A stretch of DNA of 64,000 bases from Lentibacter sp. XHP0401. Its GTDB lineage: Bacteria > Pseudomonadota > Alphaproteobacteria > Rhodobacterales > Rhodobacteraceae. This document shows positions 44,617-53,738 of the stretch, in pieces (position 1 is the stretch's first letter; every line of letters begins with the position of its first letter). The stretch spans positions 88,077-152,076 of the forward strand of contig NZ_JAOWLC010000012.1 of NCBI RefSeq assembly GCF_025751535.1. The letters are read 5' to 3'. Both the position numbers and the translations under genes were made by a program. A model generated the notes under the pieces. It had not been told where the DNA came from. It was given only the letters and a program-made list of their open reading frames with translations, and searched no databases.

Positions 44617-45189
44617 TTAGTTGCCGTCCGTCGGCTGAATGCCGAGGCGGGTGAGGGCTACATCAACAAAGGTTAGCTCGTCGGCTGTCAGCGTTTGGTG
44701 GCGCGGATAGAGCGGTGCGGCGCGGTCGTTGAGCACGGGTGCGTCCCAGCCTGTTGTTGTCTCGAAAAACCGCTGCGCCCCTGCTTCGCCAAATTCGGTG
44801 AGGTAGCCTTGAATGACCACATCAAGATAGCTGAGCAGAATCGGGTTTTCCAAACTCGGATCAAAGTGATGCCCATCCTCGATCGCGTAAATCGCGATGG
44901 AGGAGGCGGTGTTGCCCAGCGGATGGGTGATCTGATGAGCGGCGCCCACACGTGCATAGGCGTGCTCGCGCGCATCCAGTGCGGCCCAGTCATCATTGGG
45001 CACATGGGCGATGAGCCCTTCGATCTCACATGCGGTATCGGGCAGGGCCGTGAGGAAGGATACGGGGCGCAAGGCCGTGCTGCGCCATGCGCGCCGCCAG
45101 CCGCGCGCGCTGGCCGGGTGGGCTTCGATAAAGCTGTGGGTGGAGCGGTTGACGAGCGAGCCGTAGCCGAAGAAGTAAGCATGTTTCAT
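44617..45189 (-). CDS. Gamma-glutamylcyclotransferase family protein
   Basis: A 190-residue protein with the GGCT signature FGYGSLVN (7-14) that binds the gamma-glutamyl group, and the catalytic acidic residue expected in the DAREHAYARV region (about 72-81). Members cyclise gamma-glutamyl amino acids or peptides to 5-oxoproline; ChaC-like members degrade glutathione. Its promoter region faces the Rrf2 regulator gene and shares the FNR-type box, so it may be part of a stress response. Confidence 0.85.
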   Translation of the reverse strand: MKHAYFFGYGSLVNRSTHSFIEAHPASARGWRRAWRSTALRPVSFLTALPDTACEIEGLIAHVPNDDWAALDAREHAYARVGAAHQITHPLGNTASSIAIYAIEDGHHFDPSLENPILLSYLDVVIQGYLTEFGEAGAQRFFETTTGWDAPVLNDRAAPLYPRHQTLTADELTFVDVALTRLGIQPTDGN

Positions 45190-45210
45190 AAGCGATGGAT
45201 GATTGGTGAG

Positions 45211-45224
45211 TTGATTTATGTCAA
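45211..45224. promoter_or_regulatory. FNR/NNR-type box TTGAT-TTAT-GTCAA
   Basis: The 14-bp site TTGATTTATGTCAA matches the Crp/Fnr-family consensus (TTGAT-N4-ATCAA for FnrL, TTGAC-N4-GTCAA for NNR/DNR). It lies 21 bp before the gamma-glutamylcyclotransferase start and 58 bp before the Rrf2 regulator start, in their shared divergent spacer. Confidence 0.7.
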
Positions 45225-45282
45225 ATGGATTGTGCGCCTGATGGTGTATTAGAAATATAGTTTAGCCTTTGGAGGGCCCGAA

Positions 45283-45735
45283 ATGCGCGTGACCAAACGC
45301 ACAAATATTGCGATCAGAATTTTGATGTTTTGCGCCGTGAATCCGGGCCGGCTTGTGACCAAATCCGAAATTGCAGGGCCGTGCAACTCTTCGGAGAACC
45401 ATCTTGCCCAAGTGATCAACCGTTTGGGGCAGCACGGTTTTTTGCACACGCAACGCGGGCGGAACGGCGGGTTGCGGCTTGCACGGGAACCCGGGCAGAT
45501 CAACATTGGCGATGTGTTTCGCGAGTTTGAAAGCGAAGTGCCGCTGGCGGAGTGTTTTGCAGACGCTGACAACTCCTGCCCGCTGAAAGACGCCTGCCGC
45601 CTGCGGATTGCTCTTCAGGACGCCGCGGAAGCGTTTTACGCGCATCTTGACGGGGTGACACTGGATGCGCTGGTCTGTGACAATGCGCCTCTTGAAGCTA
45701 TTCTCGGCACATTCCGCTGCGAGCATGCCGCATAA
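45283..45735 (+). CDS. Rrf2 family iron-sulfur regulator, NsrR-like
   Basis: A 150-residue winged-helix repressor. The recognition region SENHLAQVINRLGQHGFLHTQRGRNGG (residues 37-63, cited in part) resembles NsrR (N-H-x-x-x-I-I-N), which senses nitric oxide. Its three cluster cysteines C91, C99 and C105 (C-X7-C-X5-C) match the spacing of the iron regulator RirA. It should carry an Fe-S cluster and respond to NO, iron or redox. A Crp/Fnr-type box upstream links it to low oxygen or NO. The gene is followed by the glycine riboswitch. Confidence 0.87.
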   Translation: MRVTKRTNIAIRILMFCAVNPGRLVTKSEIAGPCNSSENHLAQVINRLGQHGFLHTQRGRNGGLRLAREPGQINIGDVFREFESEVPLAECFADADNSCPLKDACRLRIALQDAAEAFYAHLDGVTLDALVCDNAPLEAILGTFRCEHAA

Positions 45736-45792
45736 GCGACGGATTTTCGCGCTTGCGAGACACCCTGCTGTATTCTATCGTATGCGAACAAT

Positions 45793-45945
45793 CTCACGGG
45801 AGAACTGGCGCGAGTCAGTGCCGAAGGAGCAACCGCCCCGGAAACTCTCAGGCCACAGGACCGCGGGATTGACAAAAATCTGGAGAGAGGCGCGCGAGCG
45901 TCCGCCGAAGGGATAGCGATCTCAGGCAAAAGGACAGAGAGGGGC
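45793..45945 (+). ncRNA. Tandem glycine riboswitch upstream of gcvT
   Basis: Two aptamers lie in tandem. Both show the GCCGAAGG core (45829-45837 region and 45903-45910) and the CTCTCAGGC or TCTCAGGC-AAAAGGAC-type 3' half (45845-45858 and 45919-45935). The linker includes GGAGAGAGG. This architecture is the cooperative glycine riboswitch that turns on gcv genes. A GGCATCA/TGATGCC stem (45943-45949 with 45977-45983) after aptamer 2 is a candidate expression platform. Confidence 0.93.
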
Positions 45946-46023
45946 ATCACAGGCGCGCTGACGAAGCGTGCAGATTTGATGCCTGCGAATGCTCAATTTC
46001 GGCGGGTTTGAAGGGGAAAGCCT

Positions 46024-47139
46024 ATGGCCGAATTACAGCGCACGCCGCTCTATGACTTACATTTGGAACTTGGAGCGAAGATGGTTCCGTTTGCGGGCTA
46101 TGATATGCCCGTGCAGTATCCGCTTGGTGTGATGAAAGAGCATTTGCACTGCCGTGCAGAGGCCGGGCTGTTTGATGTGAGCCATATGGGGCAGGTTATT
46201 CTGCGAGGCGCCGGTGCGGCGGCAGGGCTTGAAGCGCTTATCCCGCAAGATGTTATAGGGCTTGAAGCCGAGCGCCAACGATATGGGTTTTTCACCAACG
46301 AGGCTGGCGGGATCGAGGATGACTTGATGTTTGCCAACCGTGGCGACCATCTGTTTCTGGTGGTCAACGCGGGTTGCAAAGAGGCCGATGTCGCGCGGAT
46401 GCGCGCGGCCTTGGAGCCTGATGTGAGCGTTGAATTCATTGAAAACCGCGCGCTTCTGGCGCTTCAGGGGCCAGCAGCAGAGGCGGCTTTGGTCGTGCTT
46501 GCACCTGAGGTGGCCAAGATGAAATTTATGGATGTGGCGACTGTCTCTTTGAATGGCGCCGAGTGCTGGGTTTCGCGCTCGGGCTACACGGGGGAAGACG
46601 GGTTCGAAATTTCCGTTCCTGTGGATGCCGCTGTTGAACTGACCCGTATTTTGCTGAGCGATGAGCGGGTTGAACCCATCGGCCTCGGCGCGCGTGACAG
46701 CCTGCGCCTTGAAGCGGGCCTGTGCCTTTACAGCCATGATATCGACGCAGCAACCGGCCCTGTCGAAGCCGCGCTTACATGGGGTATTCAGAAGGTGCGT
46801 CGCACAGGTGGCGCGCGCGAAGGCGGCTTCCCCGGTGCGGATGTCATCCTGGGCCAGATGGCGGAAGGTGTGGCGCGTAAGCGCGTGGGCCTTTTGCCTG
46901 AAGGCCGTGCACCGATGCGCGAAGGGACAGAGCTTTTTGCCGACGCCGAAGGCGATGGCGCGATAGGTGTCGTCACCTCGGGCGCATTCGGGCCAAGCCT
47001 GCAAGCGCCCATGGCGATGGGATATGTGCCGAGCGATATGAGCGCCGTCGGCACGCGGTTGTTTGGCGAGGTGCGCGGTAAGCGCTTGCCCGTTCAAGTG
47101 GCCAAGCTTCCTTTTATTCCTGCTAATTTCAAACGCTAA
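46024..47139 (+). CDS. gcvT: Aminomethyltransferase (glycine cleavage T protein)
   Basis: Transfers the methylene of the H-protein-bound aminomethyl group to tetrahydrofolate. The 371-residue protein has the family start LYDLHLELGAKMVPFAGYDMPVQY (8-31, cited in part), VSHMGQ (about 54-59), and the folate-binding region ending in GLGARDSLRLEAGLCLYSHD (around residue 219-238). It is the first gene of gcvT-gcvH-gcvP under the glycine riboswitch. A GAAGGGGAAAG stretch ends a few bases before the start. Confidence 0.97.
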   Translation: MAELQRTPLYDLHLELGAKMVPFAGYDMPVQYPLGVMKEHLHCRAEAGLFDVSHMGQVILRGAGAAAGLEALIPQDVIGLEAERQRYGFFTNEAGGIEDDLMFANRGDHLFLVVNAGCKEADVARMRAALEPDVSVEFIENRALLALQGPAAEAALVVLAPEVAKMKFMDVATVSLNGAECWVSRSGYTGEDGFEISVPVDAAVELTRILLSDERVEPIGLGARDSLRLEAGLCLYSHDIDAATGPVEAALTWGIQKVRRTGGAREGGFPGADVILGQMAEGVARKRVGLLPEGRAPMREGTELFADAEGDGAIGVVTSGAFGPSLQAPMAMGYVPSDMSAVGTRLFGEVRGKRLPVQVAKLPFIPANFKR

Positions 47140-47158
47140 GACCAACAAGGAGACAAAT

Positions 47159-47518
47159 ATGAAATTCACTGAAGAACATGAATGGCTGCGCGAAGAAGAC
47201 GGGCTGATAGTTGTCGGGATCACCGAGCACGCCAGCGAGCAGCTGGGCGATGTCGTCTTTATCGACCTGCCCGAAGAGGGCACGGAAGTGACCAAAGACG
47301 AAGAGATTTGCGTGATTGAAAGTGTGAAGGCCGCCTCGGACATCCTTGCGCCTTTGGACGGCGAGATTGTGGAAGTAAACTCGATGCTTGTGGACGAGCC
47401 GAGCAAGGTGAACGACGATCCGCTGGGCGATGCGTGGTTCTTCAAGATGAAGCCGTCGGATTTGAGCCCGATGGATGACTACATGGACGAAGCCGCCTAC
47501 AAAAAATTTGTCGGCTAA
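47159..47518 (+). CDS. gcvH: Glycine cleavage H protein
   Basis: Small lipoylated carrier (119 residues) that shuttles the aminomethyl group between P, T and L proteins. The lipoyl lysine is K57 in ESVKAASD, and the conserved GDVVFIDLPEEG precedes it. The start MKFTEEHEWL follows an AAGGAGA site. It lies 19 bp after gcvT and 81 bp before gcvP; the latter spacer holds a hairpin-plus-box repeat. Confidence 0.97.
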   Translation: MKFTEEHEWLREEDGLIVVGITEHASEQLGDVVFIDLPEEGTEVTKDEEICVIESVKAASDILAPLDGEIVEVNSMLVDEPSKVNDDPLGDAWFFKMKPSDLSPMDDYMDEAAYKKFVG

Positions 47519-47525
47519 GATTGGT

Positions 47526-47570
47526 CGCGCCGTAGGGAGCCTGCGGCGCGGATATTTTCAGAAAGAAAAA
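47526..47570 (+). repeat. Dispersed repeat, copy C, inside the gcv operon
   Basis: A CGCGCCG/CGGCGCG hairpin (47526-47532 with 47544-47550) is directly followed by GATATTTTCAGAAAGAAAAA. It is the same box as in copies A, B and D but in the opposite orientation relative to the upstream gene. It lies between gcvH and gcvP and could tune their ratio. Confidence 0.55.
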
Positions 47571-47599
47571 GCGCAGGGCCGTGCCCGCTGGAGAAAGCT

Positions 47600-50449
47600 A
47601 TGTCATTCACGCCAACCGACTATTTGCCCTATGATTTCGCCAACCGCCGCCATATTGGGCCAAGCCCTGCGGAAATGGAGGCTATGTTCAAAGTGTTGGA
47701 CGTTGCGAGCCTTGAGGTGCTGATTGACGAGACGGTTCCAAAGAGCATCCGTCAGGCCAAGCCGCTGGACTTTGGCAAGCCACTTTCAGAGCGTGAGATG
47801 CTTCACCGTATGCGCTTGACGGCGGGTAAGAACAAAGTGCTGCGCTCGCTCATCGGGCAGGGCTATTACGGCACTGTGACGCCGCCTGCGATTCAGCGGA
47901 ACATCCTTGAAAACCCGGCGTGGTATACGGCCTACACGCCCTATCAACCCGAAATTTCACAAGGCCGGCTTGAGGCGCTGTTGAACTTCCAGACCATGGT
48001 GACGGACCTCACAGGGCTGGATGTGGCCAATGCCTCGCTTCTGGACGAGGCCACGGCTTGTGCCGAGGCTATGACCATGGCGCAGCGTGTGGCCAAGTCA
48101 AAAGCCAAGGCTTTCTTTGTAGACCGTGACTGTCATCCGCAGAACATCGCCGTGGTCAAGACCCGCGCGGAGCCACTCGGCATTGAGGTGATTGTCGGGA
48201 ACCCTGACAAAATGGACGCAAGCGCAGTATTTGGCGCGCTGTTTCAATACCCCGGAACATACGGTCATGTGCGGGATTTCACGCGCCATATCGCGGCACT
48301 GCACGAGCAAAAGGCGATCGGGATTGTCGCCGCCGATCCGCTTGCGCTGACGCTTCTGAAAGAACCGGGCGCTATGGGCGCAGATATTGCCGTGGGCAAT
48401 ACGCAGCGCTTTGGTGTGCCGATGGGCTATGGCGGGCCGCACGCAGCCTATATGGCCTGTAAGGACGCGTATAAGCGCGCTTTGCCCGGGCGTATTGTGG
48501 GTGTGTCTGTGGACAGTCATGGCAACCGTGCCTATCGCTTGAGCCTTCAAACCCGCGAGCAGCACATCCGCCGCGAGAAAGCGACAAGCAACGTCTGCAC
48601 GGCGCAGGCATTGCTGGCGGTGATGGCCTCGATGTATGCGGTTTTTCACGGACCCGAAGGGTTAAAGGCGATTGCGCAGCGCATTCACCGCAAGGCTGTG
48701 CGCTTGGCCAAAGGGCTTGAGGTGGCGGGCTTCAAGGTTGATCCTCAGAGTTTTTTTGACACCATCACCGTGGATGTTGGCCCGCTTCAGGCGGCTGTTT
48801 TGAAATCGGCTGTTGATGAAGGCGTAAACCTGCGTGCTGTGGGAGAAAGCCGTGTGGGTATTGCGCTCGATGAGGCGACGCGGCCTGAAACGGTTGAGGC
48901 AGTTTGGCGTGCCTTCGGGATTGCGCGCAAGGATGATGACTTCTCGCCCGAATACCGTGTGCCCGAGGATATGCACCGCGAGAGCAGCTTTTTGCAGCAT
49001 CCGATCTTTCACATGAATCGCGCCGAGACGGAAATGATGCGCTATATGCGCCGCCTGTCTGACCGTGATCTCGCACTTGACCGGGCCATGATCCCGCTTG
49101 GCTCCTGCACAATGAAGCTTAACTCGGCGGCGGAAATGATGCCCATCAGCTGGCGCGAGTTTTCGATGATCCATCCGTTTGTGCCGCAAGATCAGGCGCT
49201 TGGATATAAGGAAATGCTCGATGACCTGAGCGCCAAGCTTTGCGACATCACGGGCTATGACGGCATGTCGATGCAGCCAAACTCGGGCGCGCAGGGGGAA
49301 TATGCGGGTTTGCTGACGATCCAGCAGTATCACGCGGCTGAAGGGCAGGGGCACCGCGATGTTTGCCTTATTCCGATGTCGGCCCATGGCACGAACCCTG
49401 CAAGCGCGCAGATGGTCGGCTGGAAAGTTGTAGTGATCAAATCGGCGGTGAACGGAGATATCGACCTCGATGATTTCCGAGCCAAGGCCGAGCAACACAA
49501 GGACAATCTGGCAGCCTGTATGATCACTTACCCCTCGACGCACGGTGTGTTCGAGGAAACGGTGAAGGAGGTCTGCGAGATCACCCACAGCCATGGTGGG
49601 CAGGTTTATATCGACGGAGCGAACCTTAATGCGATGGTAGGGCTATCAAAGCCCGGTGACTTGGGCGGCGATGTGAGCCACTTGAATTTGCATAAAACCT
49701 TCTGCATTCCGCATGGCGGTGGCGGGCCGGGCATGGGGCCGATTGGTGTGAAGGCGCATCTTGTGCCGCATCTTCCCGGACATCCGGCGACAGGCGGCAC
49801 GGCAGGGCCAGTGAGTGCTGCGCCTTATGGCTCTCCCTCTATTCTGCCGATCTCGTGGGCCTATGTTCTGATGATGGGCGGTGAGGGCCTCACGCAGGCG
49901 ACGCGTGTGGCGATCCTGAATGCAAACTACATTGCCAAGCGGCTCGAAGGGGCGTTTGACGTGCTTTACAAGGGCCGTAACGGGCGGGTGGCGCATGAGT
50001 GTATCATTGATACGCGCCCCTACGCGGAGAGCGCGGGTGTGACGGTAGACGACATCGCCAAGCGCCTGATGGACAATGGTTTTCACGCGCCGACAATGTC
50101 CTGGCCTGTGGCGGGGACATTGATGATCGAGCCGACGGAGAGCGAGACCAAGGCCGAGCTTGACCGCTTTTGTGACGCGATGTTGTCGATCCGTGAAGAG
50201 ATCCGCGAGATCGAGGAAGGCAAGATGGATGCAGAAAACAACCCGCTGAAGAACGCGCCACACACGATGGAAGATCTCGTGCGCGAGTGGGACAGACCCT
50301 ACACGCGTGAGCAAGCCTGTTTCCCCAAAGGGGCGTTTCGTGTGGATAAATACTGGCCGCCTGTGAACCGTGTCGATAATGCCTATGGCGACCGTCACCT
50401 CATCTGCACTTGCCCGCCGCTTGAAGACTATGCCGACGCTGCGGAATAA
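47600..50449 (+). CDS. gcvP: Glycine dehydrogenase (decarboxylating), P protein
   Basis: PLP enzyme that decarboxylates glycine and passes the aminomethyl group to GcvH. The 949-residue single-chain form covers both halves (no gcvPA/gcvPB split). The PLP-binding Lys lies in [18 protein letters not shown] (around residues 694-711), with glycine-rich loops before and after. The start [20 protein letters not shown] fits the family. It closes the gcvTHP operon; a strong terminator follows. Confidence 0.97.
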   Translation: MSFTPTDYLPYDFANRRHIGPSPAEMEAMFKVLDVASLEVLIDETVPKSIRQAKPLDFGKPLSEREMLHRMRLTAGKNKVLRSLIGQGYYGTVTPPAIQRNILENPAWYTAYTPYQPEISQGRLEALLNFQTMVTDLTGLDVANASLLDEATACAEAMTMAQRVAKSKAKAFFVDRDCHPQNIAVVKTRAEPLGIEVIVGNPDKMDASAVFGALFQYPGTYGHVRDFTRHIAALHEQKAIGIVAADPLALTLLKEPGAMGADIAVGNTQRFGVPMGYGGPHAAYMACKDAYKRALPGRIVGVSVDSHGNRAYRLSLQTREQHIRREKATSNVCTAQALLAVMASMYAVFHGPEGLKAIAQRIHRKAVRLAKGLEVAGFKVDPQSFFDTITVDVGPLQAAVLKSAVDEGVNLRAVGESRVGIALDEATRPETVEAVWRAFGIARKDDDFSPEYRVPEDMHRESSFLQHPIFHMNRAETEMMRYMRRLSDRDLALDRAMIPLGSCTMKLNSAAEMMPISWREFSMIHPFVPQDQALGYKEMLDDLSAKLCDITGYDGMSMQPNSGAQGEYAGLLTIQQYHAAEGQGHRDVCLIPMSAHGTNPASAQMVGWKVVVIKSAVNGDIDLDDFRAKAEQHKDNLAACMITYPSTHGVFEETVKEVCEITHSHGGQVYIDGANLNAMVGLSKPGDLGGDVSHLNLHKTFCIPHGGGGPGMGPIGVKAHLVPHLPGHPATGGTAGPVSAAPYGSPSILPISWAYVLMMGGEGLTQATRVAILNANYIAKRLEGAFDVLYKGRNGRVAHECIIDTRPYAESAGVTVDDIAKRLMDNGFHAPTMSWPVAGTLMIEPTESETKAELDRFCDAMLSIREEIREIEEGKMDAENNPLKNAPHTMEDLVREWDRPYTREQACFPKGAFRVDKYWPPVNRVDNAYGDRHLICTCPPLEDYADAAE

Positions 50450-50455
50450 TTGAGG

Positions 50456-50490
50456 CGCCCCCGTTTGCCTCAACGGGGGCGTTTTTTCTT
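50456..50490 (+). terminator. Rho-independent terminator of gcvTHP
   Basis: CGCCCCCGTT (50456-50465) pairs with AACGGGGGCG (50472-50481) around a 6-base loop and is followed by TTTTTTCTT. It starts 7 bp after the gcvP stop and overlaps the end of the convergent permease gene. Confidence 0.92.
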
Positions 50491-53003
50491 TATCCTTCGG
50501 AGCGCAGGATTTGCGCAGGCTTCGCTTGCAAGGCGCGCAAGGAAAAACCGATATTGGCCAAAAGGTTGGCCAGCACGCCGCAGGCGAGGATGGTGAGGGC
50601 AGAGGGCCAGATCACTACGAAGTCGGATTCAAATACAAAGGTGTTCACGGCCCATGCTGCGGTGAGGCCTGCGGCGAGCGCCACGAGGGCTGCCGCCGCG
50701 CCAAGCAAGCCTGCGCGCAAAAGAAACGAGCGCAGGATCTGGCTGCGGGTTGCACCAAGTGACTTGAGGATTGCCGCTTCGCGTTGACGGGTGGGCGCAC
50801 CTGTGCCTGCGGCTCCTATCAGCACCACGAAACCTGACAGGATCGCTGCGGCTGCGCCCCAACGGGTGGCGCCTGCCAATGTGCCAAGCACTTCGGAGAC
50901 ACGCGCGATAGCATCACCTACAGCGACGGCAGTAATGTTGGGGTAAGCCTTTGACATATCGCGCAAGATGTCAGCTTCGGCTTCGGGCTCTGCGTAAACT
51001 GTGGCGATGAAGCTATGTGGAGCGCCTGCGACAGCGCCGGGGTTTACGGCCATGACAAATCCGATGCCGGCAGTTGAGAAATCTACTTCGCGCAGGCTGG
51101 TGATTTGGGCCTCAATGGGCCTCCCCAGAATATTGATCGTGAGTGTGTCGCCAAGCTTGAGGCCGATCTCTTCGGCTTCTTCGGCTGCGAAGCTCACTTG
51201 CGGAGGGCCGTCTGCGCCGAGCGGCCAGTGTTCGCCTGCGACGATGCTCCAGTTTTCTGGCAGCTCATCATAGTAGGTGATGCCGCGGTCGCCTTCGACA
51301 ACCCAGTGGCCCGAGGCCACCTCGGTTGCGGGGACGCCATTTATTTTGGAGAGAATACCGCGCAGCATGGGCGCGGTTTCGACAAGGCTGACGGCGGGGT
51401 TTTCGCCAAGAGCGGCTTCAAACGGGCCGATCTGGCTTTTCTGGATGTCGATGAAGAAATAGGACGGGGCGATTGTTGGCAAATCGGCGGTGATGGCGCG
51501 GCGCAGGTTGCCATCGACTTGGCCAACGGTAGACAGCACGGCGAGGCCGAGGCCGAGGGAAAGCACGGTGGTGAGCGCATCAGAGCGTGCGCCTCCGATA
51601 GAAGCAAGCGCAAGGCGATGCATGGGGTTTCTGGCACGGGCGCGCAGGCGGCGGGCGAGCCAGCGCATCCCGAAGGCGGCGAGTGCCAGAACAGCAAGGG
51701 CAATAGCCAGCGCAGCGCTGGTATAAAGCGTGAGTGTCGCGCTGCCTGAAAACCAGAGTGCCGCGCCGATAAGGGCGGCGCTGAGCAGCACGATGAGCGC
51801 AAGATAGGGCCAACGCGGCAAGCCGCCTGTGCCAGCCTCGCTTTCGCGAAAGAGCGTGGCGGCACGCACGTTTTCGCTACGGGCAAGTGGCCAGATGGTG
51901 AAAATCGCGGCGGTGAGCAAGCCGTAGATGGCTGCTTCGAAAAGTGGTGCGGGATAAAGCGCGAAGGCGGCCGGCACGGGCAGTAACGTGCCAAGCCACG
52001 GGCCGAGGAGGAGTGGAATGCCACCGCCAAGGATGAGACCAAGAGTGATGCCCAGCACGGCCATGACCGAGATCTGCACTGCATAGCTTGTGAGGATGGT
52101 TTTGCGTGACGCCCCGATGCTGCGCAGGGTGGCTATAACGCGGGTCTTGCGGGCAAGATAGGCTCCCACGGCGATCGACACGCCAATGCCGCCCATGGCG
52201 AGGCCCGAGAAGCCAACCAGCACGAGGAAGGCTCCCAAGCGGGCGATGAAAGCGCTGGCTTGGGGCGCGGCGTTGCGGGCATCTTTCCAGCGGATGCCGC
52301 TGTCGGGCAAGGCGGCGCGCAGATCGCTTTCCAGCGCATCTAAATCTGTGCCTGCGGGGAGATCGAGCCTGTAAGAGCTGTCAAAAAGCGTGCCGGAAGA
52401 GAGCAAGCCGGACCCCTCAAGAGCGGCCCGGTAAAGTAGGGTGCGCGGGCCGAGAGAAAAGCCGCTGGCCACGCTGTCAGGCTCACGGGTAAGGGCGGCG
52501 CGCAGCTCAAAGCGGGCCTCGCCGAGGGCGAAGATTTGTCCGACTTCAAGCCCGAGGCGAGCGATGAGGGCAGGATCCATGACCGCGCCGAAGACGCCGT
52601 TTTGCTTGGCCAAAGCTTCAGACAGAGGCATGTCAGGCTCAAGCGCAACCGCGCCTGTGAGCGGATAGGCGGTATCGACAGCCTTCACCTGTGTCAGCAC
52701 ACGCGTGTCGCCCACGGCTGCAAGCGAGCGGAAATCGGCGATCTCGGAAAGGGCTGTGGCGCTGGCTTCAAATGCGGCGCGTTCTTCAGGGCTGGCAAAG
52801 CGGTAGGTCAGCGAAATTTCAGCATCGCCACCCAAAAGCACGGCACCGTTTTCGGACAGGCCGCGCTCAAGTGCCTCGCGGATGGTCCCGATTGCCGCGA
52901 TGGCAGCAACCCCGAGGGCGAGGCAGATGAGAAAAACATAAAAACCGCGCGCACCGCCGCGCAGTTCGGCGCGGGCGAGGCGAAAAGACGTGTGAAGGCT
53001 CAT
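50490..53003 (-). CDS. ABC transporter permease, YbbP-like (FtsX fold)
   Basis: An 837-residue membrane protein with two FtsX-type permease domains and large periplasmic domains, about ten membrane helices in all. It resembles YbbP, the partner of YbbA; these MacB-like systems are thought to extrude lipids or hydrophobic compounds or act as mechanotransducers. The start MSLHTSFRLARAELRGGARG has a cytoplasmic amphipathic helix before TM1. It overlaps the ATPase gene by 4 bp (ATGA). Gene order tesA (divergent)-ybbA-ybbP matches that of E. coli. Confidence 0.9.
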   Translation of the reverse strand: MSLHTSFRLARAELRGGARGFYVFLICLALGVAAIAAIGTIREALERGLSENGAVLLGGDAEISLTYRFASPEERAAFEASATALSEIADFRSLAAVGDTRVLTQVKAVDTAYPLTGAVALEPDMPLSEALAKQNGVFGAVMDPALIARLGLEVGQIFALGEARFELRAALTREPDSVASGFSLGPRTLLYRAALEGSGLLSSGTLFDSSYRLDLPAGTDLDALESDLRAALPDSGIRWKDARNAAPQASAFIARLGAFLVLVGFSGLAMGGIGVSIAVGAYLARKTRVIATLRSIGASRKTILTSYAVQISVMAVLGITLGLILGGGIPLLLGPWLGTLLPVPAAFALYPAPLFEAAIYGLLTAAIFTIWPLARSENVRAATLFRESEAGTGGLPRWPYLALIVLLSAALIGAALWFSGSATLTLYTSAALAIALAVLALAAFGMRWLARRLRARARNPMHRLALASIGGARSDALTTVLSLGLGLAVLSTVGQVDGNLRRAITADLPTIAPSYFFIDIQKSQIGPFEAALGENPAVSLVETAPMLRGILSKINGVPATEVASGHWVVEGDRGITYYDELPENWSIVAGEHWPLGADGPPQVSFAAEEAEEIGLKLGDTLTINILGRPIEAQITSLREVDFSTAGIGFVMAVNPGAVAGAPHSFIATVYAEPEAEADILRDMSKAYPNITAVAVGDAIARVSEVLGTLAGATRWGAAAAILSGFVVLIGAAGTGAPTRQREAAILKSLGATRSQILRSFLLRAGLLGAAAALVALAAGLTAAWAVNTFVFESDFVVIWPSALTILACGVLANLLANIGFSLRALQAKPAQILRSEG

Positions 53004-53686
53004 GCGACTGGCTCTTCTGGAACGAGTTTTCCGCCGGATAGCTGAGTGACACGGGCGCAGCGTGTGGCGAGGGCCGTGTCATGGGTGACGAGCACAAGGG
53101 TTGTGCCCGAGGCTTTGCAAAGCTCAAAGATGAGATCTGAAACCGCAGCGCCTGTGGCACTGTCGAGGTTGCCTGTGGGCTCGTCGGCCAGCAGTATTTT
53201 GGGCTTTGGTGCAAGGGCGCGCGCGAGAGCCACGCGCTGTTGCTCCCCACCTGAAAGCTGCGCAGGGAAATGACCCGAGCGTTCGGCGAGGCCTACTGCG
53301 GCGAGGCCAGCCTCGGCCTGTGCTCGAGCATCGGCCATGCCTGCAAGCTCCAGAGGCAGCGCGACATTTTCGAGCGCAGTGAGTGTTGGAATAAGGTGGA
53401 AAGACTGAAAGACAATGCCCATATTGGATAGACGGAACTTCGCAAGGGCATCTTCGCTCATTGTGCCGAGGTCTTGGCCGAGGGCTTCAATCTGCCCGCT
53501 TGTGGCGCGCTCAAGCCCGCCCATGAGCATGAGCAGCGAGGACTTGCCAGAGCCTGACGGGCCAGTGAGCGCAAGGGTTTCGGCGGAGTTTACGGCGAGG
53601 GTGATGCCAGAGAGAATGGTGACAGAACCCGCGTTGCCTGACAAAGAGAGGCCCGCGTTTGTGAGCTGGATAATTGGAGACGTCAT
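53000..53686 (-). CDS. ABC transporter ATP-binding protein, YbbA-like (LolD/MacB type)
   Basis: A 228-residue ATPase with Walker A GPSGSGKSS (about 42-50), the signature LSGGEQQR (about 145-152), Walker B LLADEPTGNLDS (about 166-177) and the H-loop THDTAL. The Q-loop VFQSFHL is typical of the LolD/MacB family. The ATG at 53686 fits the family length; an upstream in-frame extension lies within the divergent tesA gene. Coupled by a 4-bp overlap to the permease gene. Confidence 0.93.
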   Translation of the reverse strand: MTSPIIQLTNAGLSLSGNAGSVTILSGITLAVNSAETLALTGPSGSGKSSLLMLMGGLERATSGQIEALGQDLGTMSEDALAKFRLSNMGIVFQSFHLIPTLTALENVALPLELAGMADARAQAEAGLAAVGLAERSGHFPAQLSGGEQQRVALARALAPKPKILLADEPTGNLDSATGAAVSDLIFELCKASGTTLVLVTHDTALATRCARVTQLSGGKLVPEEPVA

Positions 53687-53738
53687 GAAAAATTGCCTGT
53701 TTGGAGTGCTGCCTGTTTCATATGGGGGTGTGGTGGCG

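Noticed and set aside
53685..53738. Earlier ATG for tesA that overlaps the ybbA start codon
   Set aside because: It has a better GGAG site but puts 18 residues before a normal signal peptide and would leave the divergent genes with no promoter space. Kept as an alternative only.
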